A DNA stretch of 64,000 nucleotides, taken from NCBI RefSeq assembly GCF_017876655.1, contig NZ_JAGIOK010000001.1, forward strand, positions 2,170,001 through 2,234,000, written 5' to 3'. The position numbers and the translations under genes are program-made. The notes below the pieces were generated by a model. It saw only the letters and a program-made list of their open reading frames with translations, made no database searches and was not told where the DNA came from. How positions within the stretch are numbered: the stretch's first letter is position 1; every line of letters begins with the position of its first letter. This document shows, piece by piece, positions 1 through 8,411 of the stretch. This DNA is from Microbacterium imperiale. Lineage in GTDB: Bacteria > Actinomycetota > Actinomycetes > Actinomycetales > Microbacteriaceae.

Positions 1-1077
1 GACGTCGGTGCCGTAGGTCGCCAGCGAGAACCACAGCGGCAGTCCGCGCGGGCGGCGGGTGAGGTGCACGGCGTAGTCGGACGGGCTCCAATCGCCGGTC
101 TCGGTGAGCGTGTCGAGGTATTCGGCGTGCTGCGTGTGGGCGCGCCGTCCGAGCTCGGGGTCGCGGTAGATCAGCGCGCACGCGTCGAACGGTGCGAACA
201 GCCACTTGTGCGGGTCGACGATGACCGAGTCGGCGTGCTCGACGCCCGCGAAGCGGTGCCGTGCGACCGGCGAGAGCATCGCGGCGAGACCGTACGCCCC
301 GTCGACGTGCAGCCAGACGCCGTGCTCGCGGGTCACCGCGGCGACTGAGGCGACGTCGTCGACGATGCCGAAGTTCGTCGACCCCGCCGTCGCGACGACC
401 GCGAACACGCTGTCGCCGTGCTCCTCGAGCGCCGCGCGGACGGCCTCGCCGCGCAGCATCCCGTCATCGGCGACGGGAACCGCCACGACCTCGACGTCCA
501 TGACCCGCGCCGCCGAGGCGATCGACGAGTGCGCCTCGGCACTGCACACGACACGCCACCGGTCCGGACGGATGCCGCGCTCGCGAGCGGTCTCGCGCGC
601 GGCGACGAGTGCCGACAGGTTGCCGAGCGTCCCGCCCTGCACGAACACCCCGCCGGCGCTCGCCGGCAGCCCGAACTCGTCGGCGAGCCAGCGCAGCACC
701 TCGTTCTCGGCGTGCACGGCGCCCGCACCCTCGAGCCAGGATCCGCCGTACAGCGCGCTCGCCGAGACGACGACGTCGAACGCCGCCGCGGCCTTGGAGG
801 GCGCGCTCGGGATGAACGACAGATACCGCGGGTCGTCCGTCGAGATGCAGGACGGCGCGAGGATGTGCTCGAAGACGCCGATGGCCTTCCGCGCGCCGAT
901 GCCGCGCTCGTCGATCGTGCGGCCGGTGAGGCGACGCAGCTCGGCGGGCGGCAGCGGCTTGTCGAGCGGATTGTTCTCCGCGAGCAGGCGCTCGCGCGAG
1001 TAGTCGAGGACGAGGTCGACGATCGCTCGCGTCTCGTCCGTGACGTCGTGCATGCGGGCCGGGAAGCGCTCGGTCAT
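1..1077 (-). CDS. Pyridoxal-phosphate-dependent group II decarboxylase (partial, C-terminus outside window)
   Basis: Reading leftward from an ATG at 1077, the frame stays open to the window edge (about 359 codons) and encodes a fold-type I PLP enzyme of the aromatic-L-amino-acid/glutamate decarboxylase group. Family marks are the PLP-lysine motif VDPHKWLF near residue 290, the upstream HVDGAYG segment (cofactor aspartate), and the N-terminal SFIPSAPSKAA region. A good ribosome site (AGGAGG) precedes the ATG. These enzymes decarboxylate amino acids to amines in the cytoplasm; the substrate cannot be told from sequence. The gene lies 38 bases downstream of the amidase and is probably the last gene of an operon started by the agmatine deiminase, which hints at amine metabolism. 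About 100-150 residues are missing at the C-terminus. Confidence 0.85.
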   Translation of the reverse strand, partial: MTERFPARMHDVTDETRAIVDLVLDYSRERLLAENNPLDKPLPPAELRRLTGRTIDERGIGARKAIGVFEHILAPSCISTDDPRYLSFIPSAPSKAAAAFDVVVSASALYGGSWLEGAGAVHAENEVLRWLADEFGLPASAGGVFVQGGTLGNLSALVAARETARERGIRPDRWRVVCSAEAHSSIASAARVMDVEVVAVPVADDGMLRGEAVRAALEEHGDSVFAVVATAGSTNFGIVDDVASVAAVTREHGVWLHVDGAYGLAAMLSPVARHRFAGVEHADSVIVDPHKWLFAPFDACALIYRDPELGRRAHTQHAEYLDTLTETGDWSPSDYAVHLTRRPRGLPLWFSLATYGTDV

Positions 1078-1115
1078 GGGTCCTCCTGGGTCCGAGGGTA
1101 GTTCGTGGGGTGAGG

Positions 1116-2837
1116 TCAGGTCAGGGGCGGTGTGCGCGGCGGTGCGACCCGGCGCGGCGCGAGCGCCTCGATGGCGGCGCCGAGGCGCAGCAGCGCGTTG
1201 TCGTCATAGGCGCGGCCGGCGATCGTCAGGCCCACCGGCATCCGGATGTCGTCGAGCACACCCATCGGCACCGTCACCGTCGGGATGCCGAGGTGGCGGA
1301 TGGCGAGGTTGCCGTTGGCGATCCAGGTGCCGTTGCGCCAGCCGAGGTCGGCCGACGCGGGGTCGACGTCCATGTCGGCGGGGGCGACGTCGGCGACCGC
1401 GGGGAAGACGACGGCGTCGAGGCCGGCGGCATCCATCCACTCCTCGAGGTCGATCCGGCGGGTGCGCTCGAGTCCGCGCAGCCCCTCTTCGAGGTGCGGG
1501 ATGTCGCGCAGTGCGGTGTCGGGATGGGCGGCGACCCACGCCGGGTAGAGGGCGATGTCGTCGTCGAAGCCCGTGTAGCGGTCGGGCAGGGCACCCTCGG
1601 GGTGCGGGAAGATGCGCGCGCCGTCGACTCCGGCCAGACCCGGGAAGGCGGGGTCGCCGTTGGCGCGCAGGAAGTCGTCCCACGCCCAGGCCGACAGGTC
1701 GACGATCTCGCGGCGCAGATACTCGGGGCTCACGCGCCCGTTCGTCGCGATCGAGCCGGCGCCCGGGCGATCGTTCTCGTAGCGCGAGACGACGGGGAAG
1801 TCGGTCTCGATGACCTCGGCTCCCGCGGCTTCGAGCTCGGCGCGCAGCGATCGCCACAGGGCGAGCACGGTCGGGCGGGTGTCGATGCGCCGGCCCGTGG
1901 GCCCGCCGATCCCGGGCGATGCTGCCGTACCGGCGTCGGCATCCGCATTGATGTACATGCGGGGAATGCCCAGACGCCGACCGGACAGCGCGCCGCGAGC
2001 GGCTGGGGCGTCCGCGACGGCGAGGTCGCCGTAGCGTCGCGGACGCACCTCCGAGGCGCGGGGCAGCGTGAGCCAGGGCTGTGCACGCCAGAAGTCGCCG
2101 CGAGAATCGGGGTCGTCGGCGACGACGGCGTCGAGCACCGCGAGCAGATCGGCCATCGTACGGGTGTGCGGGACGACGACATCCATCGTGGGGACGAGCG
2201 GCCAGTTGCCGCGGACCGAGATGACCCCGCGCGACGGGGTGTAGGCGCACAGGGCGTTGTGCGATGCCGGACCGCGGCCGCTCGACCAGGTCTCTTCGCC
2301 CAGTCCGAAGGCTGCGAAGCTCGCCGCGGTCGCGGTGCCCGACCCGTTCGACGACCCCGATGCGAACGGGGCGGTCAGGTACTCGGCGTTGTAGGGGCTC
2401 TCGGCGCGACCGTAGAGGCCGCGCTGCATGCCGCCGTTCGCCATCGGCGGCATGTTGGTCAGCCCGAGGCAGATGGCGCCGGCCGCGCGCAGCCGCTCGA
2501 TCGTGAAGGCGTCGCGCTGAGCGACGAGCTCGGCGAAGGCGGGGCTCCCCGCGGCGGCGGTGAGCCCGCGGACGAGGTAGCTGTCCTTCGCCGTGTACGG
2601 GATGCCGTCGAGGGGACCGCGGGACTCGCCGCGAGCCCGCCGGGCGTCGGATGCCGCGGCTTCGGCGCGCGCGTCGGGGTTGCGCACCACGACGGCGTTG
2701 AGGGCCGTGGGCGTATCGGGTCCGTCGTAGGCCTCGATGCGGGCGAGGTAGGCCTCGACGAGCCCGACGGCCGTCGCCTCGCCGCGCGCCAGCGCCGCCC
2801 CAAGCTCGCCGATCGTCGCCTCGGTGACCTCGATCAC
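1116..2837 (-). CDS. Amidase-signature family hydrolase
   Basis: This 573-residue protein starts at a GTG that overlaps the agmatine deiminase stop (GTGA). It has the amidase-signature layout: a lysine in PYTAKDS near residue 75, then the serine-rich SGSSNGSGTA, then SSGRGPAS, where the family normally has GGSIRIPA. All three catalytic positions (Lys, cis-Ser, nucleophile Ser) look preserved, but the last motif is unusual and the middle of the protein is longer than in GatA-type amidases. Such enzymes hydrolyse amides to a carboxylic acid and ammonia. From its position between an agmatine deiminase and an amino-acid decarboxylase, it may act on a carbamoyl or acyl amine, but that is inference. 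An allophanate-hydrolase-like or peptide-amidase role is also possible. Confidence 0.85.
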   Translation of the reverse strand: MIEVTEATIGELGAALARGEATAVGLVEAYLARIEAYDGPDTPTALNAVVVRNPDARAEAAASDARRARGESRGPLDGIPYTAKDSYLVRGLTAAAGSPAFAELVAQRDAFTIERLRAAGAICLGLTNMPPMANGGMQRGLYGRAESPYNAEYLTAPFASGSSNGSGTATAASFAAFGLGEETWSSGRGPASHNALCAYTPSRGVISVRGNWPLVPTMDVVVPHTRTMADLLAVLDAVVADDPDSRGDFWRAQPWLTLPRASEVRPRRYGDLAVADAPAARGALSGRRLGIPRMYINADADAGTAASPGIGGPTGRRIDTRPTVLALWRSLRAELEAAGAEVIETDFPVVSRYENDRPGAGSIATNGRVSPEYLRREIVDLSAWAWDDFLRANGDPAFPGLAGVDGARIFPHPEGALPDRYTGFDDDIALYPAWVAAHPDTALRDIPHLEEGLRGLERTRRIDLEEWMDAAGLDAVVFPAVADVAPADMDVDPASADLGWRNGTWIANGNLAIRHLGIPTVTVPMGVLDDIRMPVGLTIAGRAYDDNALLRLGAAIEALAPRRVAPPRTPPLT

Positions 2838-3889
2838 TCGAGTCCCCCCGAGTCGACCCGGGGGAGGGCCGGCTGCTGCTGCGTGATGCAGTGGATGCCG
2901 CCGCCGCGGGCGAACAGCGGACGCGCGTCGACTGTCACGACGCGCCGGCCCGGGTAGGCGTCGGCGAGGGTGCCGCGCGCCCGGTCGTCGGCGTGCGGGT
3001 CGCCGAATCCGCACGCGATGACTCCGCCGTTGACGACGAGGTGGTTGACGTAGCTGTAGTCGACGAAACCCTCGGCATCGCGCAGCTGCGCCGGGGCGGG
3101 CAGGTCGATGACCTCGAGGCGCCGGCCGGCGGCATCCTCCGCTTGCGCGAGCTCGGCGCGAAGCCGGGGGATGACCGCGTGGTCGGGGTGCGCCGGGTCG
3201 GGCTGGGCGTGCAGCAGCACGCGTCCGGGGCTGGGGAAGGTCGCGACGATGTCGATGTGCCCGTTGGTGCCGAACTCGTCGTAGTCGCGTGTGAGCCCGC
3301 GCGACAGCCAAATCGCTCGCTCCGCGCCGAGCGTGCGGAGCATCTCGGCCTCGACGCGGGCGCGGTCGGCGAAGGGGTTGCGCCGAGGGTCGAGCTGCAC
3401 CGTTTCGGTGAGCAGCACGGTGCCCTCGCCGTCGACGTGGATGCCGCCGCCCTCGTTGACCAGCACCGAGCTGACGAGCTCAGCGCCGACGTGGGCCGCG
3501 ATGGTGCGGGCATGCTCGGCCGAGAGCCGCCACTCGGCCCAGTCGGGCGCGCCCCAGCCGTTGAAGATCCAGTCGACGGCCCCGAGGGCGCCGGGGCGTT
3601 CGTCATCGATGACGAAGGTCGGGCCGTGGTCGCGCATCCAGAACTCGTCGACCGGAGCCTCGAGCTGGGTGATCCCGTCGCCGAGCATGGCACGGGCGCG
3701 AGCCGTCTCGCTCGGGTCGACGAGCATCGAAACGGGCTCGAACTCGGCGACGGCATGGGCGACGGCGGTCCAGGCGGCGTATCCCTCGGCGCGCTCCGCC
3801 TCGGTCTCGCCGAGGGTGACGCCCGCGCGGGGGAAAGCCATCCAGGTGCGTTCGTGCGGCGCGGTCTCGGCCGGCATTCTCCACGCCAT
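2834..3889 (-). CDS. aguA: Agmatine deiminase / peptidyl-arginine deiminase family protein
   Basis: The 351-residue protein matches the AguA (PAD-like) family throughout: PAETAPHERTWMAFP at the N-terminus, an FWMRDHGPTFV segment with catalytic Asp/His, EGGGIHVDGEGT in the middle, and the terminal GGGIHCITQQQP carrying the catalytic Cys. Length is close to the usual ~360. The expected reaction is agmatine to N-carbamoylputrescine plus ammonia. It is the first gene of a leftward operon with the amidase and the decarboxylase, and is divergent from a TetR regulator. A perfect palindrome lies 19 bases upstream of its ATG and probably controls it. AguB-type N-carbamoylputrescine amidohydrolases belong to the nitrilase family, and none is seen here. 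Confidence 0.88.
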   Translation of the reverse strand: MAWRMPAETAPHERTWMAFPRAGVTLGETEAERAEGYAAWTAVAHAVAEFEPVSMLVDPSETARARAMLGDGITQLEAPVDEFWMRDHGPTFVIDDERPGALGAVDWIFNGWGAPDWAEWRLSAEHARTIAAHVGAELVSSVLVNEGGGIHVDGEGTVLLTETVQLDPRRNPFADRARVEAEMLRTLGAERAIWLSRGLTRDYDEFGTNGHIDIVATFPSPGRVLLHAQPDPAHPDHAVIPRLRAELAQAEDAAGRRLEVIDLPAPAQLRDAEGFVDYSYVNHLVVNGGVIACGFGDPHADDRARGTLADAYPGRRVVTVDARPLFARGGGIHCITQQQPALPRVDSGGLE

Positions 3890-3907
3890 TGCGGTCCCTT
3901 CGAAAAG

Positions 3908-3923
3908 TTGATCGCTTGATCAA
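3908..3923. promoter_or_regulatory. Palindromic operator, probable TetR site
   Basis: TTGATC-GCTT-GATCAA is a perfect 6+4+6 inverted repeat. It lies in the 62-base gap between the divergent aguA-like gene (starts 3889) and the TetR gene (starts 3952), so a bound repressor could shut both promoters. TetR proteins usually bind 15-20-base palindromes near their own gene; assignment to this regulator is inferred from position. Confidence 0.65.
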
Positions 3924-3951
3924 TTTCTCGGAAGCGTACAGACTGACGGTC

Positions 3952-4575
3952 ATGCCGTCAAAGGATTCCCCGGTACGCACCCGCCTGAGCGGGTCCGAAC
4001 GGCGCGCGCAGATCTCCCGTGCGGCCGAGGAGCTCGCCCGCCGACAGGGACTCGACGCCGTGACGCTGCGCGCCGTCGCGGCAGAGGTGGGCGTCGGCTC
4101 CGCCCTCGTCGCACATCACGCGCCGAGCATGGACGAGGTCGTCGCCGACGCGTTCGAGGCGATCGTCGCCGCCGAGCTCGCCGACCTCGAGCGGCTGCGC
4201 GACGCGCACGCCGACCCGGTCGCGCTCGTCCGCGAGCTGCTGGGCACTCTCCTCGACGGCTCGCGGTCGGACGTCACGCTCATCTGGGTGCAGTCGTGGG
4301 CGCTCGGCGGGCGCAACGACACCCTCGCCGCGCGCGTGCGCGCCCAGATGGACGCCTGGACCGACTTCCTCGAGGACATCGTCCGGCGCGGCACCGCGGC
4401 GGGGCGGTTCCGCGTCGAGGACGCCGGTGCCGTCGCGGCGCAGCTGCTCGGCATGATCGACGGGCTCAACGCCCACGCCCTCGTGTCGTGGCGCGACGCG
4501 GCCGGGCGCATCGCGCTGATGTCGACGGCCCTCGAGGCCATGCTCGGGCTCGACGCCGGCGACCTCAGCCGCTGA
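3952..4575 (+). CDS. TetR family transcriptional regulator
   Basis: This is a 207-residue protein with an N-terminal TetR helix-turn-helix: RAQISRAAEELARRQGLDAVTLRAVAAEVGVGSALVAHH at residues ~15-55. A ligand-binding helical domain follows, in which a tryptophan-containing helix and RVEDAGAVAAQLLGMIDGL resemble the C-terminal dimer region. I chose the ATG at 3952 because the 21 extra codons of the longer frame run through the palindrome at 3908-3923. It is divergent from the deiminase-amidase-decarboxylase operon, which it probably represses, perhaps with a polyamine-related ligand. The ligand is a guess. Confidence 0.85.
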   Translation: MPSKDSPVRTRLSGSERRAQISRAAEELARRQGLDAVTLRAVAAEVGVGSALVAHHAPSMDEVVADAFEAIVAAELADLERLRDAHADPVALVRELLGTLLDGSRSDVTLIWVQSWALGGRNDTLAARVRAQMDAWTDFLEDIVRRGTAAGRFRVEDAGAVAAQLLGMIDGLNAHALVSWRDAAGRIALMSTALEAMLGLDAGDLSR

Positions 4576-4683
4576 CGGCCCGCGCAGGTCACCGCCTCGC
4601 ACAGCTCCGCCGCATTCTCAAGCGCCTCGGCCCGCAGCGGGTGCCGGGCCTACGGTGAGACCATACGCGGGGAAGGATCGTCG

Positions 4684-5343
4684 ATGACACACCGAGCACT
4701 CGTTCTGACCGGGTCGGGACGGTACGCCGACCCGTGGCATCCGTTCGCCGAGGTGGGTGCCGAGGTCGCCGACATCCTCCGTCACCGGGGGTGGGATGTC
4801 GCCGTCTCGGACGACGTCGACCAGGGCATGGCCAATCTCGACGGCTACGACCTCGTCGCGGTCTGCGCGGGAGACCCGTGGCGGGAGGGGACGCGCGGAG
4901 CACCCCCGGCGGCGGTCGCCGGATTCGCCGCGGCGCTCGAGCGCGGAATCGGTGTGCTCGCGATGCACTCCGCCGTCTCGTCGCTGCGCGACTATCCCGA
5001 GTGGGCGTCCGCGCTCGGCGCGATCTGGCTGCCCGAGCTGTCGTACCACCCGGAGGCGGGCGAGATGACCGTGCAGGTCGAGCCCGATGCGGTGCCCGCC
5101 GAGGTGCCGGTGACCTTCCACACGCACGACGAGCGCTACTGCGCGCTGCAGCGACTGGGCCACCGCACCGTCGTGGCCTGGCACGAGGGCGACGGTGCGA
5201 AGGAGGCCGCCGCGTGGGTGCGCGAGTTCGGCGGCGGCCGCATCGCCGTCGACGTCCTCGGGCACGACGCCCGGGCCCTCGAAACGTCGGGTCACCGCTC
5301 GCTGATCGCGGCGCTCGCGGCCTGGGCGGTCGCGTCGAGCTGA
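4684..5343 (+). CDS. ThuA-like domain protein
   Basis: The 219-residue protein has the ThuA fold signature (a class I glutamine-amidotransferase-like alpha/beta fold): ALVLTGSGRYADPWHPF at the start, GIGVLAMHSAVSS in the middle, YHPEAGEMTVQV, and a terminal GGGRIAVDVLGHDARALE with HRSLIAALAAWAV. Related proteins occur with sugar utilisation genes, but the biochemical function of most is unknown. The catalytic Cys of true amidotransferases is not present. The ATG follows a purine-rich site (GGAAGG), and a TACGGT -10-like element lies about 30 bases upstream. It is convergent with the chelatase gene, with 16 bases between the stops. No operon partner is visible. Confidence 0.75.
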   Translation: MTHRALVLTGSGRYADPWHPFAEVGAEVADILRHRGWDVAVSDDVDQGMANLDGYDLVAVCAGDPWREGTRGAPPAAVAGFAAALERGIGVLAMHSAVSSLRDYPEWASALGAIWLPELSYHPEAGEMTVQVEPDAVPAEVPVTFHTHDERYCALQRLGHRTVVAWHEGDGAKEAAAWVREFGGGRIAVDVLGHDARALETSGHRSLIAALAAWAVASS

Positions 5344-5359
5344 CGCTTGCGCGCGTCGG

Positions 5360-6043
5360 TCAGCGGGCGGCGGCGCGGTAGCGCTCCACGATGACGGCGG
5401 CGACGGCATCTTCGGGAGCCAGCGGCGGCGTAACGACGTCGGCCCCGCCTGCCGCGATGACGCCGGCGAAGTGTCCCGGTGCGAGCACGTAGCTCGCCGC
5501 GAAGACGCGCTTCGCCCCCGCCTCGCGGGCGGCGCTGACGGCCTCGGCGATACGGGTGCCCGCCCCCGCAGCGAATCCCGTGGTCACGGGCCGGCCGAGC
5601 CGTGCCGCGAGCAGCTCGGCCATCGCCGCGACGTCCACGGCGGCCGCCGGGTCGGACGACCCCGCTGCGGCGAGGACGACCGCGTCGGTGGCCGCGTCCA
5701 GCCCCGCAGCGTGCAGCCGCTCGGCGAGCAGTTCGGCCAGCAGCGGGTTCGGACCGAGGGCGGCCGTCGCGACGCACGGCCCCGGCGCAGCCGCCACAGC
5801 ACGGGCGATGTCGACGCGCGTGTGGAACCCCGTCGACAGCAGCACCGGGACGACCACGGATGCCGCGCCCGCGGGCACCGCCGCCACGACGGCGTCGATC
5901 TCGGGCTCCTGGACGTCGACGAACGCCTCGTCCACGCGGACCTCCGGCAGCATCGCGCGCACGCGGTCGACCAGCGCCGAGATCGCGGCGCGTCCCTCGA
6001 GTGAGCTGGTGCCGTGCGAGCAGGCGATGAGGATCGGGTTCAC
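5360..6043 (-). CDS. Sirohydrochlorin chelatase (CbiX/SirB-like)
   Basis: The 227-residue protein begins ILIACSHGTSSLEG, the histidine motif that opens CbiX/SirB chelatases, and repeats the half-domain (ATLGPNPLL-type helix, then a second domain with a FAAGAGTRI segment and ASYVLAPGHFA carrying the second conserved His). This family inserts Fe2+ or Co2+ into sirohydrochlorin. As the last gene of the nir-siroheme operon it most likely inserts iron to finish siroheme, the cofactor of NirB. Its ATG overlaps the stop of the HemD-like gene (ATGA at 6040-6043), so the two are probably translationally coupled. Confidence 0.85.
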   Translation of the reverse strand: MNPILIACSHGTSSLEGRAAISALVDRVRAMLPEVRVDEAFVDVQEPEIDAVVAAVPAGAASVVVPVLLSTGFHTRVDIARAVAAAPGPCVATAALGPNPLLAELLAERLHAAGLDAATDAVVLAAAGSSDPAAAVDVAAMAELLAARLGRPVTTGFAAGAGTRIAEAVSAAREAGAKRVFAASYVLAPGHFAGVIAAGGADVVTPPLAPEDAVAAVIVERYRAAAR

Positions 6044-7185
6044 GGCATCCCTCCGGCGGGTACGACGTCGAGGCGGTAGCCGCGCTTGACCACGGTGCGG
6101 ATGAGCGTCGCCGAGCCGAGGGCGTCACGCGTGCGCGCGATGGCGACATCGACCGCGTGGTCGCCCGCCGCCGAACGGGGGAGGACGCGCTGCAGATCGG
6201 CGCGGCTGACGACGCCGCCGGCCGCGGTGAACAGCGCATCGAGGATGAGCATCGAGGTCGGCGACAGCGGGATCGCCCGGCCGTCCAGCACGGCGGCCGA
6301 ACTGCGCAGCTCGAGCCGGCCCGCCGGTGTCGGGAGCGAGGGGGCATGGCCCCCGCCGAAGTGCGTCACGACCGCCCGGACCAGCGAGCCGAGGCGGCCG
6401 CGGTCGGCGATGAGCGGCTCGACTCCGGCATCGCGGATCGGTGCCGCCGTGATGGGACCGACCGCCGCGAGCAGCAGGCGACGAGCGTGCGCGCGTCGCA
6501 GGATGTCGTCGAGGGCGCCTTCGCGCCGAGCGGTCGCCATCCATTCCGCGGCGCCGGGGGCCGAGGTGAACAGCACGGCGTCGACTTCTCCCCGCGCCGT
6601 CGCGATGACCGACCGGGCGACCTGCGCCGGGTCGGGCGGCGGGCCCCAGCGGTACACGGTCAGGCTGACCACGTCGGCTCCCGCCTCGGTGAACAGCTCG
6701 TCGAGCCCGTCGGAGCCCGACCCGTGGTGCTGCACCGCGACGCGGCGCCCCCGCACCCCCTCGGCCAACAGGAACTCGCCCAGCTCGCCCGACGTCTCGG
6801 ACTCGGCCACCCAGTCGGCGATGAGGCCCGCCTGCTGGATCGCGCCGCGGGCCTTGGGGCCGCGCGCGACGATCTGCGCCCCGCGGAACGCGGCGTGGAG
6901 GTCGTCGAGCTGGCCCGCCTCGTCGGCTGCTTCCATCCAGCCGCGGAACCCCACGCCCGTCGTGACCACCACGACGTCGGGCGGCCGCGCGATTAGCGCC
7001 CGGGTCGCCGACATCAGTGCCTCGTCGTCGATGTGCGAGACGATGCTGAGCGCGGGGGCGTGGCGGACGGCCGCCCCGTGGCGTTCCAGAGCCGTCGCGA
7101 GCTCGGTCGATCGCCGGTCGACGGCGATGACGACGGTGCACCCGCCGAGGGCGGCCGAGAGCGCGGGACGGACGGACTGGTTCAC
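6040..7185 (-). CDS. Uroporphyrinogen-III synthase-like protein with C-terminal winged-helix DNA-binding domain (NnaR-like)
   Basis: The 381-residue protein begins at a GTG overlapping the preceding stop (GTGA). Residues ~15-265 form a HemD domain (VVVVTTGVGFRGW; VDAVLFTSAPGAAEW; LLLAAVGPITAAPIRDAG). Residues ~285-378 form an OmpR-type winged helix (LSPTSMLILDALFTAAGGVVSRADLQRVL; HAVDVAIARTRDALG; IRTVVKRGYRLD). The same two-domain layout is known in NnaR, an actinobacterial activator of nitrate/nitrite assimilation that acts with GlnR. Its place inside the nir operon fits that role better than housekeeping haem synthesis, but a dual role cannot be excluded. Whether the HemD half is still enzymatic cannot be judged here. 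Confidence 0.85.
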   Translation of the reverse strand: MNQSVRPALSAALGGCTVVIAVDRRSTELATALERHGAAVRHAPALSIVSHIDDEALMSATRALIARPPDVVVVTTGVGFRGWMEAADEAGQLDDLHAAFRGAQIVARGPKARGAIQQAGLIADWVAESETSGELGEFLLAEGVRGRRVAVQHHGSGSDGLDELFTEAGADVVSLTVYRWGPPPDPAQVARSVIATARGEVDAVLFTSAPGAAEWMATARREGALDDILRRAHARRLLLAAVGPITAAPIRDAGVEPLIADRGRLGSLVRAVVTHFGGGHAPSLPTPAGRLELRSSAAVLDGRAIPLSPTSMLILDALFTAAGGVVSRADLQRVLPRSAAGDHAVDVAIARTRDALGSATLIRTVVKRGYRLDVVPAGGMP

Positions 7186-8411
7186 CGGGTGACGCGCTCC
7201 CGATCCGATGCAGCGGTCAGCAGCAGGTCGGCGCGCGCCACCTCGCCGATCACGATGACCGCCGGGTTCGCGACGCCGGCGGCCGCGGCATCCCGCTCGA
7301 CCTCGGCGAGCGTCGAGTGGGTGGTGCGCTGCTGCGGCGTGTGCCCCCGCTCGACGATCGCGACCGGGCGCGAGCCGGGGGCTCCGGCCTCGCGGGCGGC
7401 GGCGACGATGCGCGGCAGCGCCGCGACACCCATGAGGACGACGGTCGTGATGGTGTCGTCGCCGAGCGCTGCCCGCGTCGACGCCGAGACGGCGCCCTGG
7501 CCGTTGGCCACGTGGATCCCGGCGGACACCCCACGATGCGTGACCGGGATGCCCGCGGCCTGCGGCACCGAGACGACGCTCGTCAGCCCGGGCACGACCT
7601 CGACGGCGACGCCGGCGGCGTGGCACGCGGCCACCTCTTCGCCGCCTCGGCCGAACACGAACGGGTCGCCGCCCTTGAGGCGGACCACGCGCTTTCCGGC
7701 GCGCGCGTGGGCGACGAGGAGCGCGTTGATCTCGTCCTGCGTCACCGGATGGTGGCCGGGGCGCTTGCCGACATCGATGATCTCGACGTCGGGCTCGAGC
7801 TCGTTCAGCACGTCGGTGGGACCGAGGCGATCGGCGACGACGACATCCGCCTCGGCGAGCAGTCGCCGTCCGCGCACCGTCATGAGGTCGGCCGGCCCGG
7901 GGCCGCCGCCCACGAGATCGACCCGACCCCCGCCGCGTCGGCAGCGGCGCAGCGGAAGCGTTCCGGCGCGCAGCGCGTCGGCGATCGCGTCGCGCAGGCG
8001 CACGGCCCGGCGGGGATCGACGCCGGCGTCCGAGGCCACGCCGACGAGGACGTCGCCGCTGCGCGTCTCGGCCGTCAGGCGCGCCGAGCCGTGGGCCCCG
8101 TCGGAGGTGTTGACGCAGAACACGCGCCGGCTCTCGCACCACGCGGCGACGGCGGTGTCGACGCGCGGGTCGCCGGTCGCGGAGTGCACGAGCCATGCGC
8201 CCGCGATGTCGTCCGACCGCACGCGGCGTGCGTGCCACGTGAGCCCGTGCGTCGTGACGGCTCGGCGCATCTCGTCGCCCAGCTCGGGTGAGACGACGTG
8301 GATGTCGGCCCCCTCGTCGATGAAGCGGCCGACACGGCGGGCCGCGACGGCGCCGCCGCCGACGAACAGGACGCGGCGGCCGGTCAGCGACAGTCCGAGC
8401 ATGGTGGTCAT
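7182..8411 (-). CDS. cobA: Siroheme synthase: precorrin-2 dehydrogenase fused to uroporphyrinogen-III C-methyltransferase
   Basis: The start is the ATG at 8411, which overlaps the nirD stop (ATGA), giving 409 residues. Residues 1-150 are the CysG N-terminal NAD-binding domain (RRVLFVGGGAVAARRVGRFIDEGA). Residues ~160-400 are the SAM-dependent methyltransferase (VDLVGGGPGPADLMTVRGRRLL; VVRLKGGDPFVFGRGGEE; PGLTSVVSVPQAAGIPVTHRG; VVLMGVAALPRI). Together these methylate uroporphyrinogen III at C2 and C7 to precorrin-2 and oxidise it to sirohydrochlorin. The separate chelatase two genes downstream would complete siroheme, so the CysG chelatase step is probably not needed here. It lies between nirD and the HemD-like regulator. 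Confidence 0.92.
   Translation of the reverse strand: MTTMLGLSLTGRRVLFVGGGAVAARRVGRFIDEGADIHVVSPELGDEMRRAVTTHGLTWHARRVRSDDIAGAWLVHSATGDPRVDTAVAAWCESRRVFCVNTSDGAHGSARLTAETRSGDVLVGVASDAGVDPRRAVRLRDAIADALRAGTLPLRRCRRGGGRVDLVGGGPGPADLMTVRGRRLLAEADVVVADRLGPTDVLNELEPDVEIIDVGKRPGHHPVTQDEINALLVAHARAGKRVVRLKGGDPFVFGRGGEEVAACHAAGVAVEVVPGLTSVVSVPQAAGIPVTHRGVSAGIHVANGQGAVSASTRAALGDDTITTVVLMGVAALPRIVAAAREAGAPGSRPVAIVERGHTPQQRTTHSTLAEVERDAAAAGVANPAVIVIGEVARADLLLTAASDRERVTR

Noticed and set aside
1110..2957. A 615-codon plus-strand frame opposite the amidase
   Set aside because: Low-complexity Arg/Gly/Val composition and no start context; the amidase on the other strand explains the region.
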